Below are positions 1-64,000 of a stretch of 64,000 nucleotides of DNA, one piece after another (within the stretch, counting starts at the first letter, position 1; every line of letters begins with the position of its first letter). The translations under genes and the position numbers were made by a program. A model generated the notes under the pieces. It ran no database searches, was not told where the DNA came from, and worked only from the letters and a program-made list of their open reading frames with translations. Source of the DNA: Todiramphus chloris collaris. Taxonomy: Eukaryota > Chordata > Aves > Coraciiformes > Alcedinidae. The DNA lies in assembly GCA_025345505.1 (NCBI GenBank), contig JANVCC010010406.1, forward strand, positions 10,355,063 to 10,419,062, in the 5' to 3' direction.

Positions 1-148
1 AAAAAAAGGAGAAAAAAAAGGAGAAAAAAAAGGAGAAAAAAAAGGAGAAAAAAAAGGAGAAAAAAAAGGAGAAAAAAAAGGAGAAAAAAAAGGAGAAAAA
101 AAAGGAGAAAAAAAAGGAGAAAAAAAAGGAGAAAAAAAAAAGGAAAAA
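1..148. repeat. A-rich 12-bp minisatellite
   Basis: Tandem array of the unit AAAAAAAAGGAG. The first two 60-base blocks are identical, each holding five units, so there are about 11 near-perfect copies before the array decays into an A-tract with one last GGA near 140-148. It starts at the window edge, so the full length is unknown. On the other strand it is a CTCC/T-rich polypyrimidine array. No gene content. Confidence 0.97.
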
Positions 149-3100
149 ACTTCCTTTCAAATATCAATATATATACACATGAGATCTCTGGACTTTCATT
201 TTTGTTACAAAAACTTTACAAATGGTCCATTATCATATACTACTAAAGTTCAGGGCACTCAGTGCAACCATAGCTTTGAAACATTTATTCCATAAAACAA
301 TTATTAAAATAACCACATCCATGTAGAAGATGGTTGTGAATAATATGAAACTCCTAGAACACTCCATAAGTGTTCATAAGATCCTCAAAAGACAAATATG
401 AAAATATCCAGCTTTAACATATCTTCAGTAAAAGGGTAATTCAGTAACTTAAGACTTTAAAAGAATCAATTCCAGTTACTTCAAAAAACACACAAAACTT
501 TGCAAGGATTACACTTCACCATAATACATACTTAAGCCAATCAAAAACCTCACAGGCAAAGGCAAGCACCTTGAATGAAAACAGGCAACCTGCGTAGATG
601 TGTTTCCCTTGTGAGAATGTTACGAAAACCAATCACTAATAACTGTTCTTTACAGACACTTTATTTTGCATTGACATGAAATTTAAGCTTAGTTGTTCTA
701 AGTGGCTCCCTCTACCAAAATCAATAAAGACCAGGTACCGCTCTAGATCTCAAGCGGGACAACCTGTATTCACCTATTTGTAAAAACTTTCAGTTTTATC
801 AATGTAAAATAAAAAATATACACCAACAGAAGTAATGTACAAAGTTATATACATACTGAATCAAAAAGCAAGGAATCGAGTTATTAAAAAAACCCAAAAC
901 CAAACCAAAAAATGGAAAAAAACCCACAACAAACCACCAAAGCAAACCAACCAACCTGATGAAATTTGTTTTGACAACAAATGCTGTTCAACTTCACTGT
1001 GATTTTGGGCAGAACTCAAAATCACTTGTAGCAAAGACTATACTTCACAAGTATATCTATTCTCTATCTACTTCATTACTTTTTGCCAACCATTGAAGAA
1101 TACTTGGAGAACACAGAATTGAAGAGTGAATGCAGAACAAACAAACCAAGAAGACAGATTCAAGAGTAACTCTCAGTCCCAACCTTTCAAATGTCTCCCT
1201 TGCACTGGTAATTATTACAACTGGAAACCACATCAAATGCCACCTTGAAACAAATCCTCTGGGTACTACTGAAACAATACTGTACGTAATAAGAAGTGAC
1301 CATACAAGATCTTCCCCAAAAGAACAGAACTTACCTAAATAAACATTTTTAATGGACACAGTTTGGTTGTACTCCAACTGCTAATTAAGATTGAACTGGT
1401 GGTGGCCACATAGCTACACACGCTGCATAGAAGTATCTTCATATAGGCTGTGTGTGCAACTGTTTGAGTCACCACCATTAAAGAACTAAACCCCAGCTAA
1501 CCGACCTTGGTACAGAAATTCATGTACCAATAATCAGGTCACTTCAACAAGGGATTTCCCATAAATGCATTGCTTTATTTCTTAAATTCCTAAGATGAGA
1601 ACAAACTAACATTGAACAAACTATAAAAATTCAGCTACACTATTTTCAGCTTCTCTGATTTTTAAAAGGTTACACAACAAACTCCCATAGTGCATTCGAT
1701 TTCATACTACTTGACTTACCCATTACTTGGATAAGGACTTTATCCCCAAACAGCAACATTACATACTTTCCAACGAAAAGTGCACCTGCCTTTTGAGTGC
1801 TCATTTGACAAGGAAACGTTCTGACTGACAGAATCAAATTTAGCATACTCTTTAACTCTAATTTCCTTGTCCATCATAGTCAGAGTAACATGTTTTTAAC
1901 TATCCGCTGCTCTAAATTCTCTCTTCCTCAGCAGGATAAACCACCAACAAAGACATGGGCAAGCAAGCACATTAAACCGTACTTCAAACCACCAGCTCAA
2001 TTCTTTTCAGCCACAGGGTGTTTGATATTTACTAGAGCTCTAGTTTCTGAATAGCCCTGAGAAGAGGACTTGTGTCTGTTTTAATCCTGTAGAGAAGAAC
2101 TAGCAGGAAAAACTGCAAAAGCAGTGTTACTGGCATTTAATATACAGTGTTAACCACCCAGGTTCCCTACTAGGGCATTCGAAATTGCTACTGTTTCCCT
2201 GTTCTCTCTCAATATATTATAAAATCTAGTTTTCTAAATACCAGAATCTTCTAAGTACGACGGAACTATATTTACACACGTAATAAACCAAAGTACATGA
2301 TAAATTAATACTTAACAGAAAACCAGGCCAGGATTCAGGGAAGTGAAAATTCCAAGTGCCCAGGCTGACACAGCTGAATGGGACTATTTTTCAAGTAGCT
2401 CCTGACTCAGCATTTTACAAAAACATAGATCCCATTCAAGCACCTAGAATTAGCCTTCAAAGCACAGAGTGTTACAGTTGTGTCTTCTCTGAACTCACTG
2501 GCCTGAAGATATAACAAATCAGACAATTCAATCCTTTTAGAAAAGGTAAATAATTCACACTGTACAATAATAGAGACCACTTCTGACAATGCCCAAAATG
2601 AAATGTCAAAATATGTATTTTATGCCATTCATCAAACAGAATAATTCTGTGCTTATGTGAAGTGCGATACAAGAATGTAAGCTGGTGACATTGTGAAAAA
2701 AAAAAAAGACCTATTAGGAGAATGTGGTAAATGTAAAAAAAGTCTGTTAGCACAGACAAATCATTCTATGAAAAACTGAAAAAGAAAACCTCTTAGCATC
2801 CAGTATTTATTAAAGGTTTGTTATATTAGCTAGAATTAATAATTACACAAATATTGTCTCTAAGAAGGATTAATACATTTTTAATCAATCTGGAAGAATA
2901 TCTACCCATGACATTTTTATTTTTAACACCTGTTTGAGTCAGACTACAACCTGCAGAAAAGAAAAGGAAAAAAAAAAAAAAAAAGGAAAAAAGAAAACAG
3001 ATACTTCTGGAACTAAGTCTTAAAGCTTACTTAAATATCATTTCACTTCTACCCACTACATATATAGAGATTATATATAAATAGCTGTGTCAATGTTAAG

Positions 3101-3400
3101 AGCTCTTTGAAAAAAAATAATAATGCCTCAATGGAAACTTCCAAGCAGTGTAACATGGAAAGAATTACACAACTATTTGTCAAAGGAGGAAGTCAGAAAA
3201 AAAACAATTGTATAGCACTGCTCTTGGATATAACCAGAAATCCCTCCCAAACCACTACATCTGTTCATAAATTGTGAAGTGACACGTTCAACTGCCTTTT
3301 TTTCCCCCCTTTCTGCAAATACTTCTTCCCCCATAAGTACTAGCAAGTACACGTATCTCAGACGCAAGTCTGGAGAAAAAATTTATCGTTTCATTCACTA
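149..3400. other. AT-rich region left of the CpG island, no exon recognised
   Basis: About 3.2 kb of AT-rich sequence with short A-runs (for example near 2696 and 2968) and an A/C-rich low-complexity stretch around 885-955. No ORF with a recognisable protein, no CR1 tail and no LTR was seen. By vertebrate synteny, POLK is expected here on the minus strand, transcribed away from CERT1, so this is most likely POLK intron 1. I looked for the reverse complement of the conserved POLK N-terminal coding exon and did not find it. The assignment is inference only. Confidence 0.5.
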
Positions 3401-3984
3401 AACTGCGTAAATGTTAGGCGAATAAAGGACTGGACACCGATACCTCGCAGCAGAGGCAGACTGCTGACCGCCACTTTCTGCTCTGCTCTGCACATCGCAG
3501 CCCTTTGGGCACAGCAGAAAGAAGGCGGGCGGCGTGGACCGGCCCCGTCGGCTGGAAGGAGCGGGCTGAGGCGCCAGCCGCGGCACAGCGCGGACAGTGG
3601 GCACGCCGCGCCCGCGGGCCGAGGGCCCCTAGCGCCTCGTCGCTCCGCGCCCCCGGGGAGTGCCGCGGTTCCCTGCCAGGCCCGCGCGGGCAGCAGAAAC
3701 CCGTTATTTGTGGCGGGACAGCCCGCCCTCCAGTCCCGCTTCAGCCAGCAGCACCTCCCGCCCCTTCCTCCGGCCTCCGCGGCCACCTTTTTGTTTAAGG
3801 GAAGCGTTTGGCGTTCACCCTCCAGTCCCGCCGGTTTGAGGCAGGGAAGAGGAGGGCCTGTCACATCTATCACGCTAGAAAGCGAGCAGGGCCGGAGAGA
3901 CCCTTCACCTCAGTAAAGAAAGAGCCCTCCCTCTCCCCACAGAAAATAAATCAAACGTTGTCCCAAGCAGTATCGCTACCCTCA

Positions 3985-4110
3985 CCCGGCGGCGGCGGGA
4001 GCGCGCCTTCCCACCTCATCGGGGGCACGGAGGCGAAACCCACCGGTAGCGCCCCAGAAACGCTGTAACCAAAATGTCTGCCACCTGCCGACGCCTGAGA
4101 GACGGCCGCC
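3985..4110 (-). other. Possible first non-coding exon of the divergent gene (POLK by synteny)
   Basis: On the minus strand a plausible splice donor (G|GTGAGG) has its GT at 3985-3984, in GC-rich sequence left of the shared promoter motifs. A non-coding POLK first exon ending at 3986 would suit the head-to-head arrangement known in mammals. There is no transcript evidence, and a second candidate donor (GAG|GTGAAG) lies near 3908. The upstream boundary is arbitrary. Treat this as a placeholder. Confidence 0.25.
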
Positions 4111-4117
4111 GAGGCGG

Positions 4118-4136
4118 ACTACATCTCCCAGCATGC
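4118..4136 (+). promoter_or_regulatory. ZNF143/THAP11-type motif 1
   Basis: The sequence ACTACATCTCCCAGCATGC matches the known ACTACANNTCCCAGNATGC consensus bound by ZNF143 (Staf) and the THAP11/HCF-1 complex. It is the best of three related sites in this promoter and lies about 190 bases upstream of the YY1-type site. Such sites are frequent in bidirectional CpG-island promoters. Confidence 0.75.
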
Positions 4137-4161
4137 CGCGCGGCTGCAGCGAACACCAGAA

Positions 4162-4177
4162 ACTACCTTTCCCAAGG
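4162..4177 (+). promoter_or_regulatory. ZNF143/THAP11-like motif 2 (degenerate)
   Basis: The sequence ACTACCTTTCCCAAGG keeps the ACTAC and TCCCA halves of the ACTACANNTCCCAG consensus at the right spacing, with substitutions. It lies 44 bases after motif 1, in the same orientation. Confidence 0.45.
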
Positions 4178-4214
4178 AACAACGGCGGCCTGGATTGCCG
4201 CTGCAAGGGAGAAG

Positions 4215-4231
4215 ACTACAACTCCCGTCGG
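4215..4231 (+). promoter_or_regulatory. ZNF143/THAP11-like motif 3
   Basis: The sequence ACTACAACTCCCGTCGG has a perfect ACTACANNTCCC half followed by a divergent 3' part. It lies 53 bases after motif 2 and has the same orientation as the other two. Confidence 0.6.
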
Positions 4232-4311
4232 GCGCCGCGCAGCTCGGCGGCCAGGGCGGGAGTGCGTGGGACGGAGCTGGTAAATAGTGGCACAGCGGAC
4301 CCGCCTCACGT

Positions 4312-4322
4312 AAGATGGCGGC
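4312..4322 (+). promoter_or_regulatory. YY1-type site AAGATGGCGGC
   Basis: Exact match to the long YY1 consensus, on the + strand. In TATA-less CpG-island promoters this element typically lies at or just downstream of the transcription start, which suggests that CERT1 transcription begins near 4290-4320. Its ATG would then also be the first AUG of the mRNA (see the uORF at 4315). Confidence 0.7.
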
Positions 4323-4344
4323 GGTAGGACCGGCTGATCCCTGA
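4315..4344 (+). other. uORF 1 in the CERT1 leader (9 codons)
   Basis: The ATG embedded in the YY1-type site opens MAAVGPADP and stops at the TGA of 4342-4344. The start has A at -3 and G at +4, a strong initiation context. It would be translated only if transcription starts upstream of about 4310, which the sequence cannot settle. Confidence 0.4.
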
Positions 4345-4398
4345 GCGGAGTACGCGGCAGGCGGACGCTCGCTCGCCCCTCCTTCCCTCGCCACCTCG

Positions 4399-4443
4399 AT
4401 GTTGTGGCTCCTGCTGCGGGCGGGGGCTGCGGACCTACGGTGA
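4399..4443 (+). other. uORF 2 in the CERT1 leader (14 codons)
   Basis: The ATG at 4399 opens MLWLLLRAGAADLR and stops with TGA at 4441-4443. It is in the same frame as the CERT1 start at 4648, and that frame stays open from 4444 to the start. The context is weak (T at -3, T at +4). A 20-base stretch inside it recurs at 4585-4604. Confidence 0.4.
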
Positions 4444-4647
4444 GGGGGAGGCCCGAGCCTGCGTGCCTCGGCGCCGGCCGGTCGCTGGAAGGGGCAGGTG
4501 GCGCTGGTGGCACCCGCGGGCGCGGAGTGGTGCCGCTCAGGTAGCTCCCGCCGCTCCCGTCCCTTCGACAGGAGGAGGCTGAGGCTGCTGTGGGCGGGGG
4601 CTGCTTCAGCTCTTCTCTGCTCGGCGGTGGCTGCGGCTCGGGTCTCC

Positions 4648-63805
<59,158 letters not shown>

Positions 63806-64000
63806 GTAAGATTTCTCATGAATTCTTCTGAGTGATGGGTTGACCTATGATATTTCTATATATTTGGTCTGGGTAGTTGAGACTTATTTTAGGTGTTTCT
63901 AGTAACTTTCAAGGGTTTACTCATTTTCAAATGAAGGAGCTGGAATTGGGGAAGGCCTGTTTGTGTCTTGGCTTGAAAAATAACTGATTTAAGTATTTGT
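63806..64000 (+). other. Start of CERT1 intron 10
   Basis: Donor GTAAGA followed by 195 bases of AT-rich intron to the window edge. The remaining exons, including the START ceramide-binding domain, are beyond it. Confidence 0.93.

Noticed and set aside
149..3400. Search for a POLK coding exon on the minus strand
   Set aside because: No segment matched the conserved N-terminal coding exon of POLK as I remember it. POLK is therefore invoked only by synteny.
4498..4647. Upstream 50-codon extension of CERT1 starting at 4498
   Set aside because: The first codon there is GTG, not ATG, so it is not annotated as a start. The open leader is kept only as a finding.

Overview
The window is vertebrate nuclear DNA, almost certainly from a bird and probably Neoaves. 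Coding sequence is sparse and split by long AT-rich introns with canonical GT-AG borders. The introns carry avian CR1 LINE fragments with the typical ATTCTRTGA-like 3' tails, and solo LTRs of a kind common in neoavian genomes. There is no sign of bacterial, plasmid, phage or CRISPR content.

One protein-coding gene dominates: the 5' part of CERT1 (COL4A3BP, GPBP), the ceramide transfer protein, on the + strand. Ten coding exons were placed by reading across splice sites: 4648-4737, 8329-8463, 25663-25779, 47404-47511, 48303-48441, 49413-49496, 55110-55267, 61161-61253, 62665-62751 and 63713-63805. Joined, they stay in one frame for 368 codons. They encode the N-terminal PH domain (Golgi PI4P binding), the phospho-regulated serine-repeat motif, the middle coiled-coil region and the FFAT motif (binding to ER VAP proteins). 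The window ends in intron 10, just before the position of the alternatively spliced serine-rich exon known in mammals, so that exon and the C-terminal START domain lie to the right.

Layout: 1-148 is an A-rich 12-bp minisatellite. 149-3400 is AT-rich with no exon I recognise. About 3400-5350 is a GC- and CpG-rich island holding the CERT1 promoter, 5' UTR and exon 1. In mammals POLK lies head-to-head with CERT1, so the minus-strand side of the island is probably the start of POLK, but no POLK coding exon is visible. The island carries three ACTACA-type ZNF143/THAP11-like motifs, a YY1-type AAGATGGCGGC site and two short uORFs. From 4738 on the window is CERT1 introns and exons. Three solo-LTR insertions of one family or closely similar families (28946-29703 and 56928-57583 in sense; 57617-58415 in antisense, type less certain), another sense LTR at 23478-24319, and several CR1 pieces sit in introns 2, 3 and 7.

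Points for a second look: several substitutions at positions I remember as conserved in CERT (residues 7, 53, 347); a perfect GTAAGT donor hexamer inside exon 2; a 183-nt phase-0 pseudo-exon candidate in intron 7; a coding-like minus-strand ORF in intron 2; three perfect intronic hairpins; and a stop-free in-frame leader upstream of a weakly placed CERT1 AUG. I found no wholly new multi-gene system.
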